From assembly GCA_028714735.1 (NCBI GenBank), contig JAQTLU010000017.1, positions 1 to 64,000 on the forward strand: DNA of 64,000 nt, read 5' to 3'. Every line of letters starts with the position of its first letter. Within the stretch, counting starts at the first letter, position 1. The DNA comes from Gallionellaceae bacterium. Lineage in GTDB: Bacteria > Pseudomonadota > Gammaproteobacteria > Burkholderiales > Thiobacillaceae. A program made the position numbers and the translations under genes. Positions 52,694-61,984 of the stretch are shown here, piece after piece. The notes under the pieces were generated by a model. The model did no database searches. It saw nothing but the letters and a program-made list of their open reading frames with translations, and was not told where the DNA came from.

Positions 52694-53574
52694 GGTTCAA
52701 ATCCTTCCATTGAACGGATGGGCGTGGCGGCATCGACGTACTGGCTGGCGCCCGGGTTGGCGATGGCCACCAGGCGGTCGATCAGTTCCATCTCGGAGAG
52801 CGCGCCGTAGGAGACCGGCACCACTTCCTTGGTCGACGGGTTGGCCAGGAACAAGGCCGGCACCTGGCTGGCCCCGAGGGCGGCAGCCTGGCCTCGATCG
52901 GGGTGCGGCCGCGGGAACTCAGGCAGTCCGACGCCATCGAGAGAAATTGGGAACACCTGGATCCCGGTGGCCTTCGAGAAGCCGAGCAGGACCGGCGCAA
53001 AGGCGTGGCAATGCGGGCAGTCCGATCGGAAGAAGAAATACAGGACATGCCCCTTGGCCAGGCGCTCCATGGTCTCGCGCTGCAGCTTGGCCTGATCCTG
53101 CTTGTAGGCCTCCAGGCCGATCGCGTTGACCGGCCGCTCCTGGGTGAAGTCGTATTGAGGGTTCGCCCACACCACCCGCTGGCCCGCCTCGGCGAACTGG
53201 TCCGCCAGGCGCACCAGGGCCGTCCGGTACTGGACGTAGCGCTCCACGTTAGCCTGGGTCGGATTGAACATGGCCACGATGCGCGCCTCTTCCATGTCGG
53301 CCTTGAACTTCTCGTACATCTGGACTTCGGGGGGCTTGGAAGACGCCGAGGCCCGATCCTCGGGCTTCGGCCGGGGCTTCTTCTTGGGCTCGGGCGCCGG
53401 ATCCTTGTACCAGAACCAGCCGGTTTCCCGTTCCTTCAGGAAAGGCTTGTCCTGGGCCTCGTCGGCCGGCGTCTCGGCCGCGATGGGCATTCGGGTATCC
53501 GACATCGCCCTGACTGGCGCCAGGACCGCCAAAACGGCCCCCATCAGCAGGACAAACATGTCACGCAGCTTCAT
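52690..53574 (-). CDS. traF: F-type pilus assembly thioredoxin-fold protein TraF
   Basis: 294 aa from ATG 53574 (GGAGGG upstream). Signal peptide FVLLMGAVLAVLAPVRA, then the TraF signature KERETGWFWYKDP and a thioredoxin-like domain. Unlike F TraF, which lacks it, a CXXC is present: YFFFRSDCPHCHAFAP (~187-190), so it may be redox-active like TrbB. This could replace a separate trbB, which is not seen here. Confidence 0.9.
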   Translation of the reverse strand: MKLRDMFVLLMGAVLAVLAPVRAMSDTRMPIAAETPADEAQDKPFLKERETGWFWYKDPAPEPKKKPRPKPEDRASASSKPPEVQMYEKFKADMEEARIVAMFNPTQANVERYVQYRTALVRLADQFAEAGQRVVWANPQYDFTQERPVNAIGLEAYKQDQAKLQRETMERLAKGHVLYFFFRSDCPHCHAFAPVLLGFSKATGIQVFPISLDGVGLPEFPRPHPDRGQAAALGASQVPALFLANPSTKEVVPVSYGALSEMELIDRLVAIANPGASQYVDAATPIRSMEGFEP

Positions 53575-53948
53575 TTGCCCTCCTCCCCGATCGGGAAGCG
53601 TCCGCTGACGCAGTAATTGACCTGCCAGGCGAAGGACTGATCGGCCGCCGGCCGAGCGTTGCCCTGGGCATCCCGCTCGATCACGCCGGCCTGGCGCGTG
53701 ACCACGCGCAGCCGGCCGCACCCGGGTTCCTTGTGGGTGCTGATGCGCTCGACATCGACCAGGATGGGAGCTGTCGTACCGAATTGCTTGGAGAAGGCCT
53801 CGGTGGCGCTACTGACCAGGACGCCCTCCGCCCTGCCGTTCTGCAAGGCCTCGACCAGGAGCGGCTTGACCGAAGTGACGTTTTCTCGGGCATGGGCCGG
53901 CTGCGCCATGGCCAGCGCCGCCACTACGATCAATGTACGGCCGGGCAT
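53571..53948 (-). CDS. Unknown exported protein between traN and traF
   Basis: 125 aa from ATG 53948, which lies inside the end of traN (19-base overlap). Signal TLIVVAALAMAQPAHA, mature part ~107 aa with strands (APILVDVERISTHKEPGCGR, SFAWQVNYCVSGRFPIG) and two Cys. It occupies the position of trbE in F plasmid but is exported, whereas TrbE is an inner-membrane protein. Its stop overlaps the traF start. Probably a periplasmic part of the mating machinery. Confidence 0.75.
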   Translation of the reverse strand: MPGRTLIVVAALAMAQPAHARENVTSVKPLLVEALQNGRAEGVLVSSATEAFSKQFGTTAPILVDVERISTHKEPGCGRLRVVTRQAGVIERDAQGNARPAADQSFAWQVNYCVSGRFPIGEEGK

Positions 53949-55522
53949 GAGGTGTCTCCGTGGAAATAGCAGGAAGTCGCGCCTGGATCGCCCGTCTTGG
54001 GTTTGACCTGGTCCATGAATTCGGTCAGGTCCATGACCGAGAGATCCAGGCGCTGCAGTTCGGCCGGCGTGAAGCCACTGCAGTTGGGCCGCGTCGCCGA
54101 GCCCATGCTCTTGCCGAGTTGCGCCTTGCCCTGGGTGTTGATGAGCTTGGCCAGCACCGAGTTGAAGCAACAGTAGGATTGCGTCCGCTCCAGGCAGGCG
54201 CCGAAAATGATCTCCTTCGAGCAATACGAGCCCAGGCTGACGCACAGGCTGGCGTCCTTGCGCATGGCGGTTTCCTTGTCGCTGTCGCTGCAATCCATCA
54301 GGCCGGAGAACTGCAGCGCCAGCATGGCGATGGTCCAAGGTCCAGGGATCAATGAGGTGAGGAAGCCCTCGACGCTGACGTCGCCGGCGAGCATGCCGGC
54401 CAGCGACGAGCTGGTGCCGGATCCGAACATCGTGGAAAACCCGGTGATCACCATATCCGGGGCGGACGAGGCGAACAGGGCATCGTAGGTGTAGGTCGAT
54501 GCCATCGCGTTGCCGCCCATGCTCATGGCCCCGATCGCCGCATTGGAGAACCCGCTGCCGGAACCGCTGGCGCCTTTACAGCAATTGACGGCGCCAAACA
54601 GTTTCTTTTTGCAGCGACTGGCGAAGCCCTTGAATATCTCCAGGGTGTCGGGATTCATGTAGACGCCCGCCTCGCGCCCGGCCTCCATGTAGGCCACGAC
54701 AGCCGCCAGGTCGTTGTCGGGCTCGTTGCCCGGATCCCAGGCCGTGTCCGTACCCGTCTGAGGCGTGCTGTCGCAGGTGGTCACGGTTTCCTGCCAGGTA
54801 TTATTCTCGACCTGGATACGCGGGTCGGTTTTACTGAACCAGCGCGGTATCGATGCGCGCGGTGTAGACGTTGTGGGCTGACCCCAAGTCGATGACGAAC
54901 TTGCACTGTTGCCGACACAACTCCAAGCGCTTAGCCCGGTGTCCCCAGTGGACCAGCCGAATTGCCCCGTACTATTGTTGTTATGCGTGAGCACCCGGCC
55001 CTGGCAACAGCAGCCAATCCGATCGTCAACCGCCAGGCAGTCGTACTGTCTACCCCTGATGGTGGTGTACATCCGGATCGAGCCTTTGGTGACTGTCTTG
55101 GAGGTGCAGTTGTAGGCGCCGCCGATGCCGATACCCGCCGCCTCGGCATCCAGGGGCAACTGGCCGGAGCGCAGCTTGTCCACGTCGGCGTACTCGCTGG
55201 CGACGCTTTGATACGTCGAACCTGGCTGCATGCTCGCGGCGGCGGCATTGATGGCCTCGCATTCCGTGTAGGCGCCCGGATTGGCGGCACACTGCGCCGC
55301 CAGCACGGTGCCGTCGATCGCGGCGCCGGCCGCGGTCGATTGCGGCATAACCCCGCCCTGGGACGCGGTCACCGCCGGCGCGGTCCATTGGGCAGGTTGC
55401 TGCAAGCCGGTGCTGACCGCCGAGATCGACCCCTGGCCGACCGCCCGAGCCTCGCTCACCGCGTCGGCGAATGCCGACTCACTCAGCCACATGGACAGCA
55501 GCGCAATCGTCAGTTTGTTCAT
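53930..55522 (-). CDS. traN: F-type mating-pair stabilisation adhesin TraN
   Basis: 530 aa from ATG 55522. Signal KLTIALLSMWLSESAFA, then a variable Ser/Thr/Gly-rich region, and the Cys-rich C-terminal half (FKGFASRCKKKLFGAVNCCK, CSKEIIFGACLERTQSYCCF, NSVLAKLINTQGKAQLGKS) that defines TraN. It is an outer-membrane protein that recognises recipient receptors. Overlaps trbC by four bases. Confidence 0.9.
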   Translation of the reverse strand: MNKLTIALLSMWLSESAFADAVSEARAVGQGSISAVSTGLQQPAQWTAPAVTASQGGVMPQSTAAGAAIDGTVLAAQCAANPGAYTECEAINAAAASMQPGSTYQSVASEYADVDKLRSGQLPLDAEAAGIGIGGAYNCTSKTVTKGSIRMYTTIRGRQYDCLAVDDRIGCCCQGRVLTHNNNSTGQFGWSTGDTGLSAWSCVGNSASSSSTWGQPTTSTPRASIPRWFSKTDPRIQVENNTWQETVTTCDSTPQTGTDTAWDPGNEPDNDLAAVVAYMEAGREAGVYMNPDTLEIFKGFASRCKKKLFGAVNCCKGASGSGSGFSNAAIGAMSMGGNAMASTYTYDALFASSAPDMVITGFSTMFGSGTSSSLAGMLAGDVSVEGFLTSLIPGPWTIAMLALQFSGLMDCSDSDKETAMRKDASLCVSLGSYCSKEIIFGACLERTQSYCCFNSVLAKLINTQGKAQLGKSMGSATRPNCSGFTPAELQRLDLSVMDLTEFMDQVKPKTGDPGATSCYFHGDTSCPAVH

Positions 55523-56220
55523 CGCCCTGCCCTCACTCTCTCCACCTGGGCATGAAAGTCCGGCTGCAGCCGGTCGATGGCCTCCAGCGCGTAGCCGATG
55601 CTCACGTCGCCGGCGAGCCGCGCATAGTCGGCTACCGGCAGGCATTGATCGTCGCCGCAACCCAGCGGCTGGGCGCCAGAGCGGGTCAGCACGAACACCG
55701 GTACCGCCTGGACATCGAAGCGCCTGAAGGCATCCGGGTCGATCGTCCAGGCCACCTGCCGCTTGCCGATCAGCTTCCGGGCCGCGATCACTGTCTTGGT
55801 GATGGAGTGGTCGACCATGCCGCGCAGCACCAGGGTGGCCCCGGTGCGTTCGGCCTCGGCAACCAGGCGCTCCAGGCTGGCGCGCGGCATGGTCAACGAC
55901 ACGAACACGGACAGCCCTCCGGGCGCCGGTATGCCGCGCGCCTGCTGATCCATGTAGCCCTGGAAGCGTTCGGCGATCGGGCCGATGTCCGTCACCGGCG
56001 CGATCGGCTGTGGCAGGCGGTCGACGCTCACCAGCGGCCCGCCCGTGGCGGTCGCGGCATTGCCGATCCGCTGCCGCCAGTCGGCCTCCGCGCCTTCGGC
56101 CGCCCGGACGGCGTGGTCGATACGCTTCTGCCAATCGGCTTCGGACATCTCAGCGTCCTGGGCGGCGACGGCGGTCCACGCCAGAGCCAGGATCAGGAAG
56201 GTCGGCAGTCGGTATCGCAT
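55519..56220 (-). CDS. trbC: F-type pilus assembly protein TrbC
   Basis: 233 aa from ATG 56220. Signal TFLILALAWTAVAAQ, helical linker, then the TrbC core: LSVFVSLTMPRASLERLVAE, GATLVLRGMVDHSITKTV, VAWTIDPDAFRRFDVQAVPV, a thioredoxin-like fold without CXXC. A periplasmic partner of TraW; here separate, not fused. Confidence 0.9.
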   Translation of the reverse strand: MRYRLPTFLILALAWTAVAAQDAEMSEADWQKRIDHAVRAAEGAEADWRQRIGNAATATGGPLVSVDRLPQPIAPVTDIGPIAERFQGYMDQQARGIPAPGGLSVFVSLTMPRASLERLVAEAERTGATLVLRGMVDHSITKTVIAARKLIGKRQVAWTIDPDAFRRFDVQAVPVFVLTRSGAQPLGCGDDQCLPVADYARLAGDVSIGYALEAIDRLQPDFHAQVERVRAGR

Positions 56221-56224
56221 GGCA

Positions 56225-57244
56225 TCAATACATGAACATGCAGCAGTTCCGCTTGCGGAACAGCAGATAGGCGAAGTCCCCGCGTAGCGGGACTTCCTTG
56301 CCGGCGCCCCAGACCACGGACGATTCCCCGAAATTCTGGCAGCACTTGCCATTGACCTTGGCGGTGTTCGGTATCGGGTAGACCATCTGGGTCTTGTAGG
56401 CCTGGCGGTCCATGATCGGATTGATGCGGGGGCCGCACAGGGCACCCGAGCCGTGGTACTGCCAGGCCACGTTCAGCTTGTGCATCTTGGCCTGCAGGCG
56501 TTCGGCCAGGAGCAGCGAAGTGGTCACCCCGCCGGTGTGGTGCGGCACGAACCCCTGCATGGGATGGATGGAGCCCTGGCAACCGGCGCACCAGTACAGG
56601 CTGGACACCGGCTTGCTCGTCGTCGAGGCGACGCAGTCGCCCGCGCAGGCCGCCAGCGCGACCGGGTTGGCGAACAGCAGGGATTCAGGATTGATCCAGG
56701 AAGAGAGGTTGGGATCGCTCCAGGTCGGGTCGTATTCGGTAATGAACCCGATGTCGATGGAATGCTGCACCAGGCACGGGTCGTCGTTGAGCACGCCCAG
56801 CACGTAGAGCGCCGGGAAGGTGTAGTGATGGGTCTGGTAGAACGCCGTCGAGGTGTAATTCTCCGGGGTCTTGGTATTCCTGGAATGCCGTCCTGGCTGG
56901 CTGCCGGTGTCCAGGGTAAGACCGCCCAGGGTCGGGAAGCAGAACGGGTCGCGCGGCACCTCGGCGAGTTGGGCTGGCTCCCAGAACCCCAGCGTGAGGC
57001 CGATCTTCGGGGGAATCCCGTCGCACATGCAAACGGGATTGCCGGGGTTGTCGATATCGGTCTGGCCGCCGATATTGGCGATATGCGCGCTACCGACCGA
57101 CAGCGGCAGCACGCAGCGCCAGCAGATGTCGGTGACCAGGTTGGGGAATCGGCCGGTACAGTTGGCGCTGGCCGCCCCTGGGATCGCCGTCATGGCCACC
57201 AAGGCCAGTGCGGCGGCGAAGCGAGCCACGTGGCCATGCTTCAT
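56225..57244 (-). CDS. traU: F-type conjugal transfer protein TraU
   Basis: 339 aa from ATG 57244. Signal AAALALVAMTAIPGAASA, then NCTGRFPNLVTDICWRCVLP, the diagnostic TraU opening, VCMCDGIPPKIGLTLGFWEP, YWCAGCQGSIHPM. About fifteen cysteines need disulphide isomerisation. It acts in DNA transfer and pilus assembly in the periplasm. Overlaps traW. Confidence 0.93.
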   Translation of the reverse strand: MKHGHVARFAAALALVAMTAIPGAASANCTGRFPNLVTDICWRCVLPLSVGSAHIANIGGQTDIDNPGNPVCMCDGIPPKIGLTLGFWEPAQLAEVPRDPFCFPTLGGLTLDTGSQPGRHSRNTKTPENYTSTAFYQTHHYTFPALYVLGVLNDDPCLVQHSIDIGFITEYDPTWSDPNLSSWINPESLLFANPVALAACAGDCVASTTSKPVSSLYWCAGCQGSIHPMQGFVPHHTGGVTTSLLLAERLQAKMHKLNVAWQYHGSGALCGPRINPIMDRQAYKTQMVYPIPNTAKVNGKCCQNFGESSVVWGAGKEVPLRGDFAYLLFRKRNCCMFMY

Positions 57245-57879
57245 GGCTTGATCTCCTCGATGGTCAGAAACCGGTCGGCGGGGTCGGCCTGGGTCACCAG
57301 CGCCGGCACGTACTCGATGCCGAACCGGTGCGCGATCGCGCCGGCCTGGTCGAAGTAGACGGGGCGCTGCCATTCGCGCATCAGCTTCGGCGGCGAGCCG
57401 TCGACCAGGACGATCTTGAGGGCAACGCCCCAACGTTTGATCAGCTTGTCCGCGACCGCCAGCTGGCCGCGCTCGCGGCCGTTCATGAGCAGCAAGGCGC
57501 CGGGGAACGGCGCGATGTCGGCCGGGTTGACGGTGGTGCCGGCCGGAAAGATGACCCGGCCGTCGGCATCGCGCATGTCTTCGGGCAGGATGACGCTGGG
57601 ATCGAAGTGACGGGTCCGGTCGACCTTGGCGGTGCGGATCCCGTCGACGGCGGGCGGGTTTTCCAGTTTCTGCTTGGTGCGCTCCCGCGCATCGAGCATG
57701 AGACGTTGCCATTCGCCGCTGTCCACCTTCTGGCGCGCGATCGACTGGATCTCTTCCAGGAAATCGGGCTCGCCGATGGCATAGGTCTTGCCGAAGTGGC
57801 CGAGGTCGACGGCCTGGCCCTGGACCGCCACCGCGGTGAGAGCCAGTGTGACCAGCAGACGGCAAATGATGGACAGCAT
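57241..57879 (-). CDS. traW: F-type pilus assembly protein TraW
   Basis: 212 aa. Signal LLVTLALTAVAVQGQAVD, then LGHFGKTYAIGEPDFLEEIQ, the TraW N-terminal motif, and RHFDPSVILPEDMRDADGRV, ALKIVLVDGSPPKLM, RPVYFDQAGAIAHRFGIEYV. Periplasmic, interacts with TrbC. ATG 57879 lies two bases after the S26 peptidase stop. Confidence 0.92.
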   Translation of the reverse strand: MLSIICRLLVTLALTAVAVQGQAVDLGHFGKTYAIGEPDFLEEIQSIARQKVDSGEWQRLMLDARERTKQKLENPPAVDGIRTAKVDRTRHFDPSVILPEDMRDADGRVIFPAGTTVNPADIAPFPGALLLMNGRERGQLAVADKLIKRWGVALKIVLVDGSPPKLMREWQRPVYFDQAGAIAHRFGIEYVPALVTQADPADRFLTIEEIKP

Positions 57880-57881
57880 GG

Positions 57882-58448
57882 TCAGAACACCGGATGGGCG
57901 ACGCCGATGACGGCGCCGATCGGCACCAGTCCGCTTTCGGCATAGCGCGAATCGAAGGAAGCCGGATGGTCGCCCTGGGCGAACAGGTAGCCGGCCGGGA
58001 TGACCGTGGCCCGGATCGTGGACAGCGGCACGCCTCTACGGGTATGTTCGGCGGCCTGGCCGATCAACCGGTCAGCCACCCAGACGGTGCGCCCCTCGAC
58101 GCGGACCGGGTCGCCGGCCACGCCGGCCACCCGTTTGAAAAAGGTGTGCGACGGCAGACCTTCGATAGTGCCGCGATACTCATAGAGCATGTACTCGCCC
58201 AGCGCCGGGACGCGGCCGTACTCGACGCGCGCCACCGTCCAGGGCAGCGAGGGGCTGAGGTTGACCCGGAAATGCATGGCCGACCAGACCAGCACGGGCA
58301 GGATGACCAAGGTGGCCGGCCAGTAGCGGATGGGCGATCGCAGGATCGCCAGGGACTCGCCCCCGAGCCAGGCCAGGTAAATTCGAATGCGCCCGCGCGG
58401 CGCCCGCGTGAACAGGGGGTGTGGGTACGCCATCCGCCGGACCCGCAT
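57882..58448 (-). CDS. S26-family signal peptidase of the transfer operon (TraF-RP4-like)
   Basis: 188 aa from ATG 58448. One membrane anchor (WPATLVILPVLVWSAMHF), the Ser nucleophile region NLSPSLPWTVARVEYG, the catalytic Lys region HTFFKRVAGVAGDPV and ARVEGRT-type strands, then YLFAQGDHPASFDSRY and GLVPIGAVIG, the S26 boxes. It probably matures the pilin or another transfer protein, as in SXT/R391 and RP4 systems. Overlaps trbI by one base. Confidence 0.9.
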   Translation of the reverse strand: MRVRRMAYPHPLFTRAPRGRIRIYLAWLGGESLAILRSPIRYWPATLVILPVLVWSAMHFRVNLSPSLPWTVARVEYGRVPALGEYMLYEYRGTIEGLPSHTFFKRVAGVAGDPVRVEGRTVWVADRLIGQAAEHTRRGVPLSTIRATVIPAGYLFAQGDHPASFDSRYAESGLVPIGAVIGVAHPVF

Positions 58449-58810
58449 TACATCCCCACCTTGGCGCGCAGGAGCGGCGTCAGGTCTGCGACCTGGGCCG
58501 TCCTGGAAGCCACTGCGTTGCCCAGCAAGACAACGCATCCACACTCTTCCGAAAGTGTCGCCAGGGCGGCCGGCAGGGTCTTGGCGAACTCCTGCGCGGC
58601 GGCCACGGCCTTCTTGCGATCCGCCTCGGTCGCGTTCTCGTCGGCGATGAGCTTGGAGAACTGCTGTTCCTTCTCCCGATACACCGTGGCCAGGTCCACC
58701 ACGGCCAGCTTGGTCTGGCGATCGCTGGCGAGCACGTGGTAGACGCCGATCGCGCCGAGCGTCAGCAGGGTGTTGGCCAGCAATACGAACATCCAGTCGC
58801 GCGCAGTCAT
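58448..58810 (-). CDS. trbI: F-type conjugation protein TrbI
   Basis: 120 aa. One N-terminal transmembrane helix (WMFVLLANTLLTLGAIGVYH), coiled-coil middle (LATVYREKEQQFSKLIADEN) and a small strand-rich end (CGCVVLLGNAVASR). Matches TrbI of F-type systems, an inner-membrane protein affecting pilus retraction. The ATG overlaps the traC stop (TGATG). Confidence 0.85.
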   Translation of the reverse strand: MTARDWMFVLLANTLLTLGAIGVYHVLASDRQTKLAVVDLATVYREKEQQFSKLIADENATEADRKKAVAAAQEFAKTLPAALATLSEECGCVVLLGNAVASRTAQVADLTPLLRAKVGM

Positions 58811-61359
58811 CAAGCGGCCCTCCCGCCACGTCGTTGAATAAGGATTTCGATGGCTTCGTCCATCGAGTGCCCCTGTGCCTTGAGTTCATCCAACGGTCCG
58901 TTGTCCTCGAAGCGGTTGGAGAACGTCAGCAGGGTGTGCGGATCCAGGATGAGCCGCACCACGCCTTCGCCCATGGGGCTGTAGACGTAGGCCTCGGAAA
59001 AGGCGCCATCCTCTTTCCTGAGGCTGGTCAGCAGGCGCTTGCGGCCCTCGTCCAGGTGCAACTTGCCCTCCTGTGCCAGCTTCTCGATGGATTCCCGGCG
59101 CTGTCCCAGCACGATGATGAAATCGGACTGGGCAAAGGCTGCATGCAGGGCGTCGGAGGCGTAGTAGTGCTCGACCATCTGGGTTGCGGTGATGAGCGCG
59201 CCGCCGTATTTGCGCGCCCGCAACGCGGTTTCCTCGATGATCCGGGTCAGCGTGGCATCGCCCTCGGTGCCCAGCTGCTGCTTCAGTTCGTCGATGATGA
59301 ACAGCTTCTGGCGGTTCCGGGTAAAGAACATCTGGGAGGTGATGCGGAACAGCATCGCCATCATCACCACCCGGTGCAGGGCCGCCGACCGTTTCAGGGA
59401 CTCCAACTCGATGACCAGGTGGTTGCCCTCGAAGTCGATATTGGAGGGGCCGTCGAAGAAGCTACCGTAGGCGCCGTCCTTGGCATAGGGCGACAGCATG
59501 GTCGACAGGTCGCGCAAGCGGCTGTCCGGCGGATCGTCGTCGTTGATGCGGCCTTGGGAGAACCAGTCCCGGACGTCGGTGACCGAGGTTTCCTTGCCCT
59601 TCTGGTCCCACAGCCGCTTGATGACGGTGCCGATGGCCTGGTACTGGAACGGCTCCAGGTCGGCGAAGGGACTGGCCATCTTGGCCACCACGGCCTGCAG
59701 CATGTCCATGTCGTCGGTGATGCTGACGACATGGCTGAACGGGTTGACGCTGATGCCGGAACCGTCGCGTATGTCCAGGTACTGGCCACCGGTCTTCTCG
59801 ACCAGGCGCTCGGCGCTGCGCCCCAGGTCCAGGTGCCAGACCTTGGCGCCCGCGCTGAGGTAGCTCCAGGATATTTCCTGCAGCCAGACCGATTTGCCGC
59901 TACCGATCGAGCCGACGATGGAGGCCCCATAACCGCCCAGGGTGTTGTCGTAGAAATCCAGCGAGATCAGCTGGCCGCGGCGGCCGCCGAAGATCATGGT
60001 GGGGGTCTTGGTGCCGGCCCATTCCGCGATCATCGGGGCCAGGGCGATGGTGTTCTGGTAGCTCTTGGACGAGGGCACCTTGAAGCGCGTCAGGAGCTTG
60101 AGCATGCCGCCATCCAGGCCCATCGGGAGCGACGCCAGCATGATGGTCCGGTGGATATAGGTCATGTGGCACAACTCGAAGCCCTGGTCCCGCCAGATCG
60201 ACTCGGCCGCCTTCTCCGCCGTCGAGGCGTGCTCCTCGGTGGGGAACAACAGCAGGGTGTGATAGGCCTTCACCAGGCCGCCGCCACCGTTGACCACGCG
60301 CAAGGCCTCGTCCCAGTCGTCCTTCTTGTCCTGCACGTCGGGCATGAAGGGCGCCATCTTGGAGGTGGCATTCTGGGTGGCGCGGGCCTGGTTCATCACC
60401 ACCGAGGCCTTGGTGCCGGACGGATCCTGGAAGTACACCCCCATGGTCAACAGGAACGGACACGGGTACTGCAGCGACGATTGGGTCATGTCGCCGATCA
60501 TGGCGCCCATGCGCCCCAGGGAGAATCGTTGCGGGTAGCCCTTGACCGCGTAGGCGCGCATCTCGACGGCGAGATCCTCGTACCGGGTGTTGGTAAACCG
60601 GAGGCCGCGGGTGTGCTCGGTCTGCACCGTGTCGAAATCGACCATCTGAGCGTTGAGCAGACGCCCCTGATCGTAGTTGAACAGTGGCAGGTCGCTATGC
60701 AGCCGATGGGGATTGCAGAAGTCGGCGCACCAGTTGACCAGGTCGGCGGCCTCCCACTCTCGCGCCGGGAATCCGGCCGCGCGCAACGTGGTCACCATGC
60801 CGGCCCTGGAATTCAGGAAATCCTGGATCCGCGCATGGTCGCTGGAACGGATCGGCGCGGTTACCGACACCACCAGGCGGAAGTCCCGCAGCAGGTAGGA
60901 GTTCCCGCGCGTCAGCGATTTGTGCGCCGCCCTGGCCAGGTGGCCGACCCGGCGCCGGGCCAGCACACGGTAGATGTTCTGGTTGCGCACCGGCCGGCCG
61001 GCTTCGTCGGAGCGTTCCTTGATGTCCTCGTCGGTCACCCGGAGATTGGCGTACTGAGTCAGCTTCCGGTGTATGTGCGGCGTACCGAACAGGTGGAACT
61101 GCATGCCGGTGCCCACCGGCCAGCCATGCAACAGGCCCTCCAGGATATCTGCCATCGACTGATCGGATCCGGACTGGGGAGCCAGCTCCAGGCAAAAGCC
61201 GACCTGGTTGCCCAGGATGAACAGGTTGGTCTCGCTGTCCCAGCCCCGGTAGGGCAGATAGCTGGAAAACTGCTGGGAATCCCCCTCGTCTTCCGCCTTG
61301 GGCTTGAACAAGCCAGTGATCCATTCCAGCCAGTCCGGCATTGCCGTCGTTCCGTTCAT
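58810..61359 (-). CDS. traC: F-type T4SS ATPase TraC (VirB4 family)
   Basis: 849 aa. The N-terminal part has FSSYLPYRGWDSETNLFIL and the TraC-type FNYDQGRLLNAQMVDFD; the ATPase half has Walker A GSIGSGKSVWLQ (~485) and Walker B KLFIIDELKQQL (~690). It energises pilus assembly and substrate transfer at the inner membrane. Ends in a polar helix. Seven bases after traV. Confidence 0.93.
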   Translation of the reverse strand: MNGTTAMPDWLEWITGLFKPKAEDEGDSQQFSSYLPYRGWDSETNLFILGNQVGFCLELAPQSGSDQSMADILEGLLHGWPVGTGMQFHLFGTPHIHRKLTQYANLRVTDEDIKERSDEAGRPVRNQNIYRVLARRRVGHLARAAHKSLTRGNSYLLRDFRLVVSVTAPIRSSDHARIQDFLNSRAGMVTTLRAAGFPAREWEAADLVNWCADFCNPHRLHSDLPLFNYDQGRLLNAQMVDFDTVQTEHTRGLRFTNTRYEDLAVEMRAYAVKGYPQRFSLGRMGAMIGDMTQSSLQYPCPFLLTMGVYFQDPSGTKASVVMNQARATQNATSKMAPFMPDVQDKKDDWDEALRVVNGGGGLVKAYHTLLLFPTEEHASTAEKAAESIWRDQGFELCHMTYIHRTIMLASLPMGLDGGMLKLLTRFKVPSSKSYQNTIALAPMIAEWAGTKTPTMIFGGRRGQLISLDFYDNTLGGYGASIVGSIGSGKSVWLQEISWSYLSAGAKVWHLDLGRSAERLVEKTGGQYLDIRDGSGISVNPFSHVVSITDDMDMLQAVVAKMASPFADLEPFQYQAIGTVIKRLWDQKGKETSVTDVRDWFSQGRINDDDPPDSRLRDLSTMLSPYAKDGAYGSFFDGPSNIDFEGNHLVIELESLKRSAALHRVVMMAMLFRITSQMFFTRNRQKLFIIDELKQQLGTEGDATLTRIIEETALRARKYGGALITATQMVEHYYASDALHAAFAQSDFIIVLGQRRESIEKLAQEGKLHLDEGRKRLLTSLRKEDGAFSEAYVYSPMGEGVVRLILDPHTLLTFSNRFEDNGPLDELKAQGHSMDEAIEILIQRRGGRAA

Positions 61360-61366
61360 GATCTGC

Positions 61367-61984
61367 TCAACGAGTTGGGACGAAGGGTTGGCTGGCCGCG
61401 GCCGGGTTGTCGCCGGCCGTGCCCCGCATGGGAGTCAGGGCGGGCGGCATCGCCACCATGCTCGGCGCGGGCTGCGGCTTATCCTCGCCGGCCTCGGCCG
61501 TGTCAGCCGCCGGCGGCGCCTTGAGCGTGGCCGTGAACTCGGAACGCACCCGGTCGCGCACGTAATCGAGCATCCAGTCGCCGTCGTCCAGCCTGACGAC
61601 GATCCAGGCGTCTTCATGCAGGTCGTCATCGGCATCCTGCCAAGCCGCTATCCACATGCGCTGGGTGTTGGGCCGGGAGCGTAGCGGCGTCGGCTCGCCG
61701 TCATTCGTGACGCGCACGAGACGCCGGCTGGCTGCGGCCTCGCTCCGCGAGGGCGCACTCCCCTCCTCCCGGTCCGCCGTATCCGGCTTGCCGGCTTTGC
61801 TGGCGACCGTGCGGCCCTGGGCGCTCTCTTCGTAGACCTGGCTCATCGGTTTACATGTCACGCCCTCGCTCAACGGACAGGACAGCTTGTCGCTGGAGCC
61901 GGACAGACCGGTCATGAAGGACGAAAACGAAGAACAGCCGCCCATCAGTAATGCGAACGGCAGGATGACGACTAGGCGCTTCAT
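61367..61984 (-). CDS. traV: F-type T4SS lipoprotein TraV (VirB7-like)
   Basis: 205 aa. Lipobox LPFALLMGGCSSF, then LSCPLSEGVTCKPMSQVYEE, the TraV motif. The C-terminal half contains RTWIAAW-type strands and LDDGDWMLDYVRDRVRSEFT. Forms the outer-membrane core ring with TraK and TraB. ATG 61984 overlaps the dsbC stop. Confidence 0.9.
   Translation of the reverse strand: MKRLVVILPFALLMGGCSSFSSFMTGLSGSSDKLSCPLSEGVTCKPMSQVYEESAQGRTVASKAGKPDTADREEGSAPSRSEAAASRRLVRVTNDGEPTPLRSRPNTQRMWIAAWQDADDDLHEDAWIVVRLDDGDWMLDYVRDRVRSEFTATLKAPPAADTAEAGEDKPQPAPSMVAMPPALTPMRGTAGDNPAAASQPFVPTR

Noticed and set aside
53553..53564. CAAACATGTCAC and a similar TTTACATGTCAC near 61850 as extra operators
   Set aside because: They share only the half-site with GTGACATGTCAC and lie inside traF and traV coding sequence away from promoters.
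53949..54338. Upstream extension of the exported protein gene between traN and traF
   Set aside because: The extension lies inside traN in another frame and lacks a ribosome site; the signal peptide begins at ATG 53948.
55523..56134. N-terminal extension of traN
   Set aside because: It runs inside trbC; the signal peptide begins at ATG 55522.
58834..61524. 896-codon plus-strand frame antisense to traC
   Set aside because: Same shadow effect; composition (Val/Gly/His/Gln) is unlike a real protein and traC has all motifs.
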